Assembly (NCBI GenBank): GCA_023634235.1
Contig: JAMKCF010000003.1
Span: 19,686,742-19,750,741, forward strand
Source: Pisaster brevispinus
Lineage: Eukaryota > Echinodermata > Asteroidea > Forcipulatida > Asteriidae
Direction of reading: 5' to 3'
DNA: 64,000 nt
Shown one piece after another: positions 63,997 to 64,000 of this stretch; the stretch's first letter is position 1; every line of letters begins with the position of its first letter. Under the pieces are notes generated by a model. It did not search any database. It was not told the DNA's origin and was given only the letters and a program-made list of their open reading frames with translations. A program made the translations under genes and the position numbers.

Positions 63997-64000
63997 TTTG

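Overview
This window is eukaryotic nuclear DNA dominated by one satellite array. Bases 1 to about 61,461 are an uninterrupted, single-orientation tandem array of a 154-157 bp monomer, roughly 395 copies by dividing length by period. It runs off the left edge of the window. The remaining 2.5 kb (61,462-64,000) is AT-rich, non-repetitive flanking DNA with no convincing intact gene. No real protein-coding gene is visible in the array. The many 60-204 residue open frames there lie on the minus strand and are antisense translations of the repeat.

The monomer is recognisably tRNA-derived. On the plus strand it carries an A-box-like block (TAGCCCAGTGG), then 43 bases later (start to start) a perfect B box (GGTTCGAATCC), then about 10-20 bp further a run of T residues (T5CT6 or T8-T9). 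This is the order and spacing of an internal RNA polymerase III promoter plus terminator. Laid on tRNA numbering, most invariant tertiary bases are present (U8, A14, G18, G19, U33, C48, U54-U55-C56-G57-A58, C61), but the anticodon and acceptor stems no longer pair. It is therefore a tRNA-like, promoter-retaining pseudo-tRNA, not a tRNA gene.

Layout: 1-12.3 kb, mixed monomer types with 776 bp and 1,095 bp tandem duplications; 12.3-17.3 kb, a 2,483 bp tandem duplication; 17.3-21 kb, an 8-9-mer higher-order repeat; 21-40.6 kb, reshuffled multi-monomer cassettes; 40.6-54.1 kb, a subfamily with 134 bp deleted monomers and an almost identical 2,724 bp tandem duplication; 54.5-61.46 kb, a more diverged array edge with CpG-type mutations. 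The array stops inside a T-arm and is joined head-to-head to the 5' half of an unrelated tRNA-like sequence on the minus strand.

The flank holds that tRNA half, two TTACGTCA motifs, a decayed minus-strand coding remnant (62,411-62,746) resembling coiled-coil gag-like proteins common in aquatic invertebrate genomes, a C11 tract, and a possible 411 bp inverted-repeat element (63,450-63,860). The tRNA half and the coding remnant make an aquatic invertebrate, perhaps a cnidarian, the best guess. That assignment is weak and rests on recalled similarity, not on a search.
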